From an uncultured Gammaproteobacteria bacterium (GTDB taxonomy: Bacteria; Pseudomonadota; Gammaproteobacteria; Pseudomonadales; Pseudohongiellaceae), in the NCBI GenBank assembly GCA_913054495.1, contig CAJXIY010000010.1:1-52072 (forward strand): DNA of 52,072 bases, in the 5' to 3' direction. Shown here piece after piece: positions 16,461 through 24,482 of the stretch. The position numbers and the translations under genes are program-made. Every line of letters starts with the position of its first letter. Position 1 is the first letter of the stretch. The notes beneath the pieces were generated by a model. That model worked only from the letters and a program-made list of their open reading frames with translations, was not told the DNA's origin and did no database searches.

Positions 16461-17717
16461 TTGCTCTACCTGCAGGCCTTGCTGGGAATATTTGTCTTCA
16501 TTGCTATCGCCGTTGGCTGTAGCGAAGACCGGCGGTTGCCGCCCTGGAAATTGCTGGCGGTGGGTCTCGGGCTTCAATTTCTCATCGCCTTCATCGTTTT
16601 TCGGGTAGAAATGGTGCAGCGAGTTTTGGCCGCTATCAACCAGGGTGTATCTGCTATTGTTGCCGCCACCGAAGCAGGCACCCTGTTTGTATTCGGCTAT
16701 CTCGGTGGCGACCCAGCCAATGTCGCCTACCCCTATTCTATTGACGAGCCCGGCGCCACTCTCATCCTGGCATTCCGTGTGCTGCCCCTGATTCTGTTTA
16801 TCACCGTGCTGTCGGCCATTTTATGGCACTGCCGAATACTTCCTCTCATCGTCCGGGGTTTTTCCTTCATATTGCGGCGTAGCATGGGTGTCAGCGGTGC
16901 CGTTGGCTTGGGCGCCGCAGCGAATATTTTTATCGGCATGGTGGAATCACCGGCCCTGATCCGACCCTACATAAAACAGCTGACTCGCAGTGAATTGTTC
17001 GTTGTCATGTCCTGCGGCATGGCGACAATTGCCGGCTCGGTAATGGTGTTTTACTCGGTGATATTGGCGGACGTCATCGATAATGCTCTGGGACACATAC
17101 TCACTGCATCGGTGATTAGTGCGCCTGCTGCCATCATGCTGTCCTTAATAATGGTACCGGCAAGCGAGGAAGCGACCGATCAGAAAATCGAATTGAGCAC
17201 GCACTACCATTCTCTGATGGATGCGATCACCCGGGGTACCAGTGATGGACTCAAATTGATGGTGAACGTAGGTGCCATGTTGCTCATATTTGTTGCCTTG
17301 GTGGCATTGCTCAATAGCGTGCTTTCCCTGCTGCCTTTTCCCGGCGAGGACCCACTGACCTTGCAAGGGATATTCGGCTACCTGTTCGCGCCCGTGGTCT
17401 GGCTCATGGGCATCCCCTGGCAGGAAGCCCCTCTGGCAGGCAGTCTGATGGGAATCAAGACCGCCTTGAATGAACTGGTCGCATTTCTCGCCCTGGCTGC
17501 GGTCCCAGAGGGGGGCTTATCTCCCAGGTCTTTCATCATCATGACCTATGCGCTGTGCGGCTTTGCCAACTTTGCCAGTCTCGGTATCATGATCGCCGGC
17601 ATCAGTGGCATGTGTCCGCAACGGGCCCAGGAGATCGTCTCGCTGGCACCGAAATCCCTGATTTCTGGTACGCTCGCTACCTGCATGACCGGTGCCATTG
17701 CCGGGTTGTTGACCTGA
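16461..17717 (+). CDS. Concentrative nucleoside transporter (CNT/NupC family)
   Basis: This 418-residue polytopic inner-membrane protein has about nine to ten hydrophobic segments. CNT hallmarks include the N-terminal LLAVGLGLQFLIAFIVFRVE, the gate region ILAFRVLPLILFITVLSAIL, and GLGAAANIFIGMVESPALIR with the G-x-x-x-x-x-N-x-F-x-G-x-x-E-S-P-A signature near residue 155. Others are MSCGMATIAGSVMVFY and the late ALNELVAFLAL and YALCGFANFASLGI segments. Such proteins import nucleosides by Na+ or H+ symport. The start is TTG 16461, which gives a usual family length. No strong ribosome site is visible, so the exact start is uncertain. Monocistronic. Confidence 0.93.
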   Translation: MLYLQALLGIFVFIAIAVGCSEDRRLPPWKLLAVGLGLQFLIAFIVFRVEMVQRVLAAINQGVSAIVAATEAGTLFVFGYLGGDPANVAYPYSIDEPGATLILAFRVLPLILFITVLSAILWHCRILPLIVRGFSFILRRSMGVSGAVGLGAAANIFIGMVESPALIRPYIKQLTRSELFVVMSCGMATIAGSVMVFYSVILADVIDNALGHILTASVISAPAAIMLSLIMVPASEEATDQKIELSTHYHSLMDAITRGTSDGLKLMVNVGAMLLIFVALVALLNSVLSLLPFPGEDPLTLQGIFGYLFAPVVWLMGIPWQEAPLAGSLMGIKTALNELVAFLALAAVPEGGLSPRSFIIMTYALCGFANFASLGIMIAGISGMCPQRAQEIVSLAPKSLISGTLATCMTGAIAGLLT

Positions 17718-17852
17718 TCCGGCAAGACCAGTTTTGTAGTCGCTAGTAGCCTCGATTAAACCTGGATTTTGTGGCCCGGTTCGGCTTTAATTTTTTATTC
17801 GCTGTTGGGGTATACTCCGACATTCAATATCGATAAGCGCTGGAGTCTCCTT

Positions 17853-18932
17853 ATGTCTGTTAGTCGCAGAACCTTCCTGAAGACAACCGCGGCTACCGGG
17901 ATCGGAATCGTAACCATGCCTACATCCTCATTCGCCGCGCGGGGCAACGGTGTCATGCCCGCGCCGATGATGCCCGCGCCGACATTTGTGGAGACCAATG
18001 GTATTGATATGGCCGTCTACGAGAGAGGGGAGGGTCCGGTCGTCGTGTTTTGTCATGGTTGGCCGGAACTGGCCTTCAGTTGGCGCAGCCAGATCGAGGC
18101 GGTAAGCGCGGCCGGCTATCACGCCATCGCGCCGGATCAGCGCGGTTTTGGCATGACGGGCGGGCCGACAGACTTATCGCAATATGACATGCAAATCTTC
18201 TGTGATGACCTCGCTGGCCTGCTGGATGCGAAGGGCATCGACAAGGCGGTGTTTTGTGGTCACGACTGGGGTGGCGCCGTGGTGTGGGCGATGGGAAGAC
18301 TGCACCCCGATCGTTGCTCCGGAATCATCGGCTTGAATACCGCAGCTGGCCGACCTGGTGACTTGCCGCCGGTGGAGAACGCCGAGCCATCACTCATCAT
18401 TCAGACCCCAAACTACTATGTCCTGACCTTTATGCCCCCCGGTCAGGCGGAAGCAATACTGGAAGCCGATGTACGCAAGACCTTCGATTTTATCCTCAGT
18501 CGCGGCGGCATCTGGGATAGAGACGCTTTTGCTCAGATGCCGGAAGATTCAGACGAGCGCCAGATGAATCTGCTGGCGATGATTCAGCGGGATGACCCAC
18601 CTGGCGACCCCTTCATGTCCGATGAGGTGATGAATTATTTCACCGCAACTTATGAGACCACGGGTTTCGCCAAGGGCCTCAACTGGTACCGGGCTATTCC
18701 AAAGATGGGTCCGATCATGGCCAATGCCCCCTCTCGCATCGAGGTGCCGAGTCTCTACATTGGCGCCGAGAATGACGTCATCCTGCCGCCTTCTTCCGCC
18801 GACGGCATGGAAGACTTCATCAGCGACCTGGAAAAGTACACGGTAATGGACAGCGGCCACTGGACCCAGCAGGAAAAACCCGAAGAAGTTAATCGCGTTA
18901 TTATCGACTGGTTAAAAAGAAAGATCACATAA
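17853..18932 (+). CDS. Tat-exported epoxide-hydrolase-like alpha/beta hydrolase
   Basis: This 359-residue protein starts with a Tat signal (SRRTFLKTTAATGIGI). The alpha/beta hydrolase elements are complete: oxyanion HGWPELAFSW near residue 67, nucleophile Asp in GHDWGG near 140, acid Asp in GAENDVILPP near 312 and His in DSGHWTQQEKP near 335. The HGxP and GHDWGG pair is diagnostic of the epoxide hydrolase group, where an Asp nucleophile opens epoxides. Dehalogenases share the arrangement. The ATG at 17853 is preferred over upstream starts because the Tat motif begins there. Its last 178 bases overlap, antisense, the reading frame of the convergent gene ending at 18755. Confidence 0.9.
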   Translation: MSVSRRTFLKTTAATGIGIVTMPTSSFAARGNGVMPAPMMPAPTFVETNGIDMAVYERGEGPVVVFCHGWPELAFSWRSQIEAVSAAGYHAIAPDQRGFGMTGGPTDLSQYDMQIFCDDLAGLLDAKGIDKAVFCGHDWGGAVVWAMGRLHPDRCSGIIGLNTAAGRPGDLPPVENAEPSLIIQTPNYYVLTFMPPGQAEAILEADVRKTFDFILSRGGIWDRDAFAQMPEDSDERQMNLLAMIQRDDPPGDPFMSDEVMNYFTATYETTGFAKGLNWYRAIPKMGPIMANAPSRIEVPSLYIGAENDVILPPSSADGMEDFISDLEKYTVMDSGHWTQQEKPEEVNRVIIDWLKRKIT

Positions 18933-19366
18933 TTGCACAGACGAAGCTGATGCTGCTGGTTATACTCATCCTGTCCAGTCACAATGGCATCATCGGCGAC
19001 GATGACTTGAAACAGATCGCCAGGGATCAATTGCAGTTGCAAGGAGTAGAATTCGAAATCGGCATTCACCAGGGGGATGTCCAGCACCGCGGTTTGCAGA
19101 TCGTAAGTGGCGCCGGGGGTAACGCCGACGTCGGCGTCCACGGCGGCGCTCACAATAAAAGTCAATGCAACTTCATCTACCAGCAGCAGGGACAGTCTCA
19201 GGGAACCATAGCCTTCCACATCTATCCGAGGAATGGTGAGGGTGTCCACTTCAAAATAGGGAATCGAGCTTCCAGTTTGCGCCAGGGAAGGCGCGCTGAA
19301 ACCAGCACTCAACAGCACTAACAACAAGCCGTAAGCGGTGTTTCTGACTGAACTGACTGTGGACAT
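18755..19366 (-). CDS. Secreted protein with two small beta repeats, antisense-extended
   Basis: A Sec signal (NTAYGLLLVLLSAGFSAPSL) precedes two related units of about 40 residues at about 37-75 (FEVDTLTIPRIDVEGYGSLR) and 87-127 (YDLQTAVLDIPLVNADFEFY). These resemble the C-terminal repeats of the cyclophilin at 15104-16069. After residue 131 the sequence becomes irregular and Cys/Trp/Phe-rich. From about residue 146 it is simply antisense to the hydrolase gene. I infer that the original stop was lost and the frame now runs 178 bases into its neighbour, so the natural protein may end near 18940. The ATG at 19366 begins the signal peptide. Function unknown. Confidence 0.6.
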   Translation of the reverse strand: MSTVSSVRNTAYGLLLVLLSAGFSAPSLAQTGSSIPYFEVDTLTIPRIDVEGYGSLRLSLLLVDEVALTFIVSAAVDADVGVTPGATYDLQTAVLDIPLVNADFEFYSLQLQLIPGDLFQVIVADDAIVTGQDEYNQQHQLRLCNYVIFLFNQSIITRLTSSGFSCWVQWPLSITVYFSRSLMKSSMPSAEEGGRMTSFSAPM

Positions 19367-19624
19367 GACTAATCTCGCTCTGCGAATCAAAAAGGTTGTT
19401 TCGATTGGTTAAACGCGAGGTTAAGCCTATGGTTTACGCAGTAAAGACCGTAATTGCCTGAATGTGAGCCAGATCACGGCGGTTCGGTGGCAGTGGGCGC
19501 GCACATATTTGCAGGGATGTTCTATAACATACTGAAAATATTGAATATTATACCATCGCAGTGCGGTGATTTGCGGTCAATAGTAAAGAACCGGTCATAG
19601 CGCTAGCTTGGGTGCCGCTGCCGC

Positions 19625-20626
19625 TTAATCCATCCCCGCCCGTTCGCGAACATAGAGGGCCGCCGCTTCATGGGTCCCGAACCAGACATCGCCTTTGGCC
19701 TGTATGTGATCGATGAGGCCCTCGAGCGCGACAATGCGGGAACGGTGTCCACTCACATGCGGGTGCAGGGTGAGCAGGAACATGGTTCGCTCTTCCCAGG
19801 CCTTGTCGAACTCGTCAATCCACACCTGCATGACGTCACGGGGATTCATGTAGCGGTTTCCCAGCGGATTGAACAGGGGCGCATCATCCAGTATCCACTC
19901 CACCGGCAACTCGACCACGCCGGTCGGTTCACCATCCTGCAGCAGTTCGTAGGGGCGGTCGTCGTGCATTAATGAGCTCTCGTAGAGGAAGCCCATGTCG
20001 CGGACTATCCGCAGAGTATTGGGGCTGTGGTTCCAGGACGGGGCGCGATAGCCCACCGGACGTCGGCCGGTAATTTTCTCGATCTCATCCACCGCCTGGC
20101 GCAGCAGTCGTTCCTCCGTGGCAGCGTCGAGTGAGGTGTTGAGTTCGTGGATCCAACCATGGACGGCGATCTCATGCAGGCCGGAATTGTTGATTACATC
20201 CGCCTGTTCTGGCGCCAGTTTCAGACTCCAGGCCGGGAAAAAAAAGGTGGCGGGTATATTCTCGGCATCCATCAGCTTGACGATGCGCGGTAGCGCCACG
20301 CGCGCGCCATACTGGCCCTGGGACAACGGACCGATGCTGATCTCCCCCGTCCGCAATCCCTGTACCGTCTCGTTGTCGACGTCAAAGGATAGCAGCACGG
20401 CAACCCGCGCCCCTCCGGGCCAGGAGTCGGGATTCAAATCGCGTCCCGCACGCACTTGATTGACCTGGGAACGCACGAATTCATCCGACCAGTTCCAGGG
20501 CTGTGCCGGGTCCGGGGCTGAGGTCGAGGTCGACTGCGCCAGCACAGCGGGAAGTCCGGAGAAGGCGATCGCTAACAGCGGCAGTGCAGCGACGGCAGCA
20601 CGACGGGCGCAGATGCTGAATTTCAT
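19625..20626 (-). CDS. Exported polysaccharide deacetylase (NodB domain)
   Basis: This protein of about 333 residues has a Sec signal (AAVAALPLLAIAFSGLPAVLAQ). The NodB homology domain spans about residues 75-300: SFDVDNETV supplies the catalytic Asp and metal Asp, EIAVHGWIHELNTS the HxxxH pair, and GYRAPSWN the motif-3 Arg. The long FFFPAWSL segment and the AVHGWIHE pattern are closer to the PuuE/allantoinase-like deacetylases than to chitin deacetylases. The substrate could therefore be a sugar amide or a small cyclic amide. The start at 20626 has GAGGG eight bases upstream, better than ATG 20632. Monocistronic. Confidence 0.88.
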   Translation of the reverse strand: MKFSICARRAAVAALPLLAIAFSGLPAVLAQSTSTSAPDPAQPWNWSDEFVRSQVNQVRAGRDLNPDSWPGGARVAVLLSFDVDNETVQGLRTGEISIGPLSQGQYGARVALPRIVKLMDAENIPATFFFPAWSLKLAPEQADVINNSGLHEIAVHGWIHELNTSLDAATEERLLRQAVDEIEKITGRRPVGYRAPSWNHSPNTLRIVRDMGFLYESSLMHDDRPYELLQDGEPTGVVELPVEWILDDAPLFNPLGNRYMNPRDVMQVWIDEFDKAWEERTMFLLTLHPHVSGHRSRIVALEGLIDHIQAKGDVWFGTHEAAALYVRERAGMD

Positions 20627-20836
20627 GGGCATGCCCTCGGTTGAGAATAATTGGCTATTGGTGTAAGAATACAGGCTTTATATTATCAGTTCGATTAATC
20701 GGAGGCTCTGAAGATCGTTAGCCAATGGTTTGGTTAAGGAAAAGCGCATTATAATTCATCACATGGATTGAAACCGATCTACATTGAGATGGGAATAGGG
20801 ACCCATCATAACAGTCAAGAGCAGGAGACAAGGCTT

Positions 20837-21940
20837 ATGAAGAGCAAATTAAACCGGCGGGATTTTTTGCGTGCCACGGCCACGGCAGGCGCGCTGGCGG
20901 CAACGTCAACTAACGTGCTAGGGGCCCCGGCAGTGCGGCGATCTGGCTTCAAACCCGTGGTTATCGCCTCCGGCAATGGCAACGTCTACCGTAATGGCGG
21001 CACCGAGACCTGTGTCGAACTGGCGTTTCGAAAGATGACGGCGGGGGACGATGTTTTGGACTCGCTGATCGCCGGGGTCAATATCGTTGAGCTTGACCCG
21101 GAAGAAGCAGGTGTGGGTTTCGGTGGCTTGCCCGATGGTGACGGCAATGTCGTGCTCGATTCCTGTTGCATGCACGGACCGCGGAAACAGGCTGGGGGCG
21201 TGGCAGCCTTGCAGGGGGTGCGGACACCGTCTCTGGTCGCTCAAGCGGTCGCGGCGTCAACCGATCATCATCTATTGGTGGATTCGGGCGCGCAGCGTTT
21301 CGCCCGTAATATGGGCTTCACCATCGAGGACGATCTCAACACTCCCTTGTCGAGAAGTCGCTGGCTGGAATGGAAACGGAGAACGGACCCGGGACACTAT
21401 CTCGATCCGAAGCAGCGCGCTCAAATCGGTATGAGAGTGGGTCTTGAGATGGTGGCCGAAGGCAAGATCGATGCGGAACATTATTGGGGCACCATCAATT
21501 GCAACGGCCTCAATGCGAATGGCGATATCTGCGGGGTGACTACCACCAGTGGATTGGCCTGGAAGATCCCCGGTCGGGTCGGAGATTCCCCCATCCTCGG
21601 TGCCGGTCTCTACGTAGACAACGAAATAGGCGCGGCGGGCTCTACCGGTCGTGGCGAGGCCAATTTGTATAACCTCGCATCGTTCCTGGTAGTGGAACAC
21701 CTACGCGCCGGTAAGCACCCAAAAGACGCGGGCATGGAAACACTCAAGCGCATCCTCGGAAATACCGAGAAACGCTTACTGCGGGATGATGGAAATCCTG
21801 CATTCAATCTGAATTTTTACGTGATCAACAAGCGCGGTGAGTACGCTGGCGTGGCGTTCTATGGTGACGGCAGCAGAAAATTTGCTCTGTGTAGTGAAAA
21901 TGGAGCCGAGAGCTTGTCGATAGAGGGCTTACTTGGCTAG
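20837..21940 (+). CDS. Tat-exported glycosylasparaginase-like Ntn hydrolase
   Basis: This 367-residue protein begins with a Tat signal (LNRRDFLRATATAGALAATS). It is homologous to N4-(beta-N-acetylglucosaminyl)-L-asparaginases and isoaspartyl peptidases. Visible features are VASGNGNVYRNGG-like early strands, GVGFGGLPDGDGNVVLDSC near residue 93, the autocleavage site YWGTINCNGLNANGDICGV near 222 with the nucleophilic Thr in GTI, and the substrate loop IPGRVGDSPILGAGLYVDN near 250, then GRGEANL. The enzyme is expected to self-cleave into two chains and release aspartate from glycoasparagine or isoaspartyl compounds. It converges on the sensor operon, with 34 bases between the stops. Confidence 0.88.
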   Translation: MKSKLNRRDFLRATATAGALAATSTNVLGAPAVRRSGFKPVVIASGNGNVYRNGGTETCVELAFRKMTAGDDVLDSLIAGVNIVELDPEEAGVGFGGLPDGDGNVVLDSCCMHGPRKQAGGVAALQGVRTPSLVAQAVAASTDHHLLVDSGAQRFARNMGFTIEDDLNTPLSRSRWLEWKRRTDPGHYLDPKQRAQIGMRVGLEMVAEGKIDAEHYWGTINCNGLNANGDICGVTTTSGLAWKIPGRVGDSPILGAGLYVDNEIGAAGSTGRGEANLYNLASFLVVEHLRAGKHPKDAGMETLKRILGNTEKRLLRDDGNPAFNLNFYVINKRGEYAGVAFYGDGSRKFALCSENGAESLSIEGLLG

Positions 21941-21974
21941 AGAGCGAGGCACATGGCAGTGTAGAGTGTAGCTC

Positions 21975-22613
21975 TCACCGATTGGCATCTTGTGCCCCAG
22001 GTTCGGGAAGGGAATCGGCAGGAGAATCGTCAGGGGAATCGGGAGGAGGATCGAGTGGTGGATCAAGCGGTGAGCCGCCGGCACCGAATCCAGCCGGGCC
22101 CCCAAATCTTCCTGGTCCACCAGGCCCTCTGGGCCCACCGAATCCGCGTTGTCCGCTGCGAAAGCCTTCTCTACCATCGCGGGGTCCGCGACGATTCACA
22201 AATTCCAATGCCATCTGCCGTTCCTGAGCAGTGAGTTCATTCAGTAACGCCACAGATTGTTCATGGGAGAGGGCCTGGTAACGCAGATTCACATCTCTGA
22301 GTTCGGTAAACGCCTGGTTGATCGCTTCGGCGTCGAACTCCGGCGCCGCCATTAATTGATTCACCTGCCGTTGCGCGGCGAACATCTGACCCCGCATGGG
22401 ACCAATTTCGGCGGCACTGCGCTCGAGAAAACTGCCAAGTTCGGACCGTCTTTCCTCGCTGAGGTCGCGGACTATCCAGCCCACATTGGGCGGGAACGGA
22501 CGGCCGCTGAATTCTTGAAACCTGGAGGCTCGATAGCCTATGCCGCCGATGAAGAACAGATTCACCGCCACGGACAGAACCAATGCAACCAGGATGAGTT
22601 TAGTTTTGTTCAT
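21975..22613 (-). CDS. CnrX/Spy-like periplasmic metal-sensor protein
   Basis: This 212-residue protein has an N-terminal membrane anchor (LILVALVLSVAVNLFFIGGI). A helical periplasmic domain follows at about 40-140 (WIVRDLSEERRSELGSFLER, RGQMFAAQRQVNQLM, LLNELTAQERQMALEFV) of the Metal_resist/Spy-CpxP type. The last 70 residues are Gly/Pro-rich, then a Pro-Asp-Ser run (SPLDPPLDPPPDSPDDS). It starts two bases after the stop of the anti-sigma candidate. The order sigma, short membrane protein, anchored periplasmic sensor matches cnrYXH-type heavy-metal signalling. The acidic tail could bind cations. The ligand is unknown and few His/Met/Cys ligands are visible, which argues against classic Ni/Co binding. 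Confidence 0.75.
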   Translation of the reverse strand: MNKTKLILVALVLSVAVNLFFIGGIGYRASRFQEFSGRPFPPNVGWIVRDLSEERRSELGSFLERSAAEIGPMRGQMFAAQRQVNQLMAAPEFDAEAINQAFTELRDVNLRYQALSHEQSVALLNELTAQERQMALEFVNRRGPRDGREGFRSGQRGFGGPRGPGGPGRFGGPAGFGAGGSPLDPPLDPPPDSPDDSPADSLPEPGAQDANR

Positions 22614-22615
22614 GA

Positions 22616-23065
22616 CTAAAACAGGTTCTCCGTATAGTCATTGAGGGACAAGATGTAGAGTTCATCATCCCAGTACTCGAAACCTTCGCCTTGCAGGCCG
22701 ACCCCGAAGTTGTAAAAATTACCGATAACGATGCCGAATATCAGTGGCAGGCAGGCGACCATCGCAGGTCGCCAAAATTGTTTGCCCGGCTCGTCTGCGG
22801 GCAGCAACCACTCCAAAAATTGATCTAGTAGCGCAAGCTTACGTGGCGGCAATTGCTGATCGAGCACCTTCGCTTCCAGGTCAGGAAATTCCGGCACCGC
22901 AATTTGATTCATCAGCATTTCCAATTCATGTTGCCGATTAATCAGCTCCCTCGCCTCGTTGTTGTCGGCGATGAAGTTCTCACATGCCTCGCGCAAGCCG
23001 ACCGGCCAGCGCCCGGGCTCGGAGCCATAGCTTTCAATGATTTTCGTAAACTCTTCAAGTGTCAT
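22616..23065 (-). CDS. Membrane anti-sigma factor candidate
   Basis: This 149-residue protein has a cytoplasmic N-terminus (MTLEEFTKIIESYGSEPGRW, then AREL and ELEMLMNQI helices) and one transmembrane segment near residue 105-122 (MVACLPLIFGIVIGNFYNFG). The short periplasmic tail ends in YTENLF. It shows no named domain, but its ATG overlaps the sigma-factor TGA as ATGA. This coupling is typical of sigma/anti-sigma pairs. A CnrY-like role, holding the sigma factor at the membrane until the downstream periplasmic sensor signals, is inferred. Confidence 0.7.
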   Translation of the reverse strand: MTLEEFTKIIESYGSEPGRWPVGLREACENFIADNNEARELINRQHELEMLMNQIAVPEFPDLEAKVLDQQLPPRKLALLDQFLEWLLPADEPGKQFWRPAMVACLPLIFGIVIGNFYNFGVGLQGEGFEYWDDELYILSLNDYTENLF

Positions 23066-23700
23066 TTTAATTCCTGCTGTCGGGTTTTGATTTCTCCACC
23101 CCAAGGTGTGCTATCAATATTATTTTCAACTTCAGCAATTTTTCTGCGCAGGGAGCGTTTGGCCCTGGCTAACGTGGATTCGATGGCCTTCACCGAGACG
23201 TTCATGATAACAGCCGCTTCCTTGTTGGAAAAACCCTGGTAGTGACAGAGCATCAGCGCACTACGCTGGCTCTCCGGAAGTTCAACCATTGCTGCGGTCA
23301 GTTTCCTCAGTTTGTCGTCCTCATCGAGGTTTTCACTAATGCCGCCGGCGGATTTCCCCTGTAAGCCATCATACGATTCGAGGGCCTGGCCCCGATTGTC
23401 TTCTTCCTCTTCTAAATACGCCCTGGTTTGCACCCTGCTGTGTTTTCTCAGATAGTCAACACACAGATTGTGGGTGATGCGGTGCAGCCAGGTGGAGAGT
23501 TTCGCCTTGTCGGCCTGCCACCTGCAGGCATTGATCCAGAGTCTCAAAAACGTTTCCTGGGCAATGTCCTCCGTGTCTTTGTTGTTACCGAGTAGGCGAA
23601 AAGCGTAGTGACTGATAGGTTTCAGATGCCGTTTTACGAGGGTCTGATAGGCGGATTGATCACCCTCGCACACCGCCAACATCAATTCTTCATCAGTCAT
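23062..23700 (-). CDS. ECF RNA polymerase sigma factor
   Basis: This 212-residue sigma-70-family protein contains region 2 (ALVKRHLKPISHYAFRLL-like helix, DTEDIAQETFLRLWINA, LSTWLHRITHNLCVDYLRK) and region 4 (MVELPESQRSALMLCHYQG, SNKEAAVIMNVSVKAIESTL, ARAKRSLRRKI). A longer linker of about 45 acidic residues separates them. The DIAQETF and WLHRITHNLC motifs are characteristic of the group that recognises ECF promoters. It is translated from ATG 23700 without a strong Shine-Dalgarno and is coupled to the anti-sigma candidate. Together with the EF-hand gene 54 bases upstream it forms a four-gene operon. The inducing signal is unknown. Confidence 0.93.
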   Translation of the reverse strand: MTDEELMLAVCEGDQSAYQTLVKRHLKPISHYAFRLLGNNKDTEDIAQETFLRLWINACRWQADKAKLSTWLHRITHNLCVDYLRKHSRVQTRAYLEEEEDNRGQALESYDGLQGKSAGGISENLDEDDKLRKLTAAMVELPESQRSALMLCHYQGFSNKEAAVIMNVSVKAIESTLARAKRSLRRKIAEVENNIDSTPWGGEIKTRQQELK

Positions 23701-23754
23701 TACGCTCTGAAGTACACCTTTTCCATGCCGATATCAAGGGGTGTTGCCTTGTGG

Positions 23755-24300
23755 CTATCCTCCTTGTTGATCGCCTAGGTCAGCGTCGGGGCGCCGTCGA
23801 CCCATGCGGCCGCCGCCAGGGCGACCCCGCTGTTGCCGGCGTAATTCGCTGCCGGTCAAGACGCCATTGTTATCGCTGTCCAGGTTGAGGAAATTCGCTT
23901 CCTGAAATTCATCGAGTGTGACGATCTTATCGTCATTCAGGTCCATCTCCTGGAATCGCTCGGTTGCGCGCTGAGTCATCATAGCCTGCATTTCGGCACG
24001 GCGCTCTGCATCGAACTCAGAAGGCGGGTTGTCGCCGCCCCGACCTCGCATGCCGCCCCTGCCTGGACCCGGCCTGGCATTCAGAAATTCATCGATGGTC
24101 AATACGCCGTCGCCATCACTATCGAGTCGGGCCAGGAGATCCGCCTGGCGTACTGCAAATTCTTCGAAGCTGATGCTGCCATCGCCATCTGTGTCCAGTG
24201 CAGACAGGCTGCGTTGACCACGCTCGGTCCCATCGGCAGCAAACGAGGTCGCTATAAAACCCAAACATCCCAAGGCTAAAACCAATGGAATTTTGTTCAT
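23755..24300 (-). CDS. Secreted EF-hand calcium-binding protein
   Basis: A Sec signal (LVLALGCLGFIATSFAAD) is followed by four EF-hand loops: DTDGDGSISFEEF near residue 36, DSDGDGVLTIDEF near 60, DLNDDKIVTLDEF near 120 and DSDNNGVLTGSEL near 140. All carry the D-x-D/N-x-D/N-G/K-x-I/L-x-x-x-E pattern, although the third has K in place of Gly. Pairs 1-2 and 3-4 are separated by a Gly/Arg-rich linker, and the C-terminus is again Gly/Arg-rich. The ATG at 24300 has AAGGAG eight bases upstream. It leads the sigma-factor operon, which suggests the system senses or manages calcium or another divalent cation in the periplasm. Confidence 0.9.
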   Translation of the reverse strand: MNKIPLVLALGCLGFIATSFAADGTERGQRSLSALDTDGDGSISFEEFAVRQADLLARLDSDGDGVLTIDEFLNARPGPGRGGMRGRGGDNPPSEFDAERRAEMQAMMTQRATERFQEMDLNDDKIVTLDEFQEANFLNLDSDNNGVLTGSELRRQQRGRPGGGRMGRRRPDADLGDQQGG

Positions 24301-24482
24301 GCTAATTCTCCTTCAAAATTAGTTCTCAGTAAGTTTTACGTAGCGGCTCAAAATACCCGTCGTTGCGCGACACGATCTGCAGGTTTGCGGGGGCGGTGAC
24401 AAACTTTGATTCACCTTGTAGACCGTGTAAGCTAGCTTGATATTGGTACATATGTCGGATTCTGACAATCATGGGTGAACAA

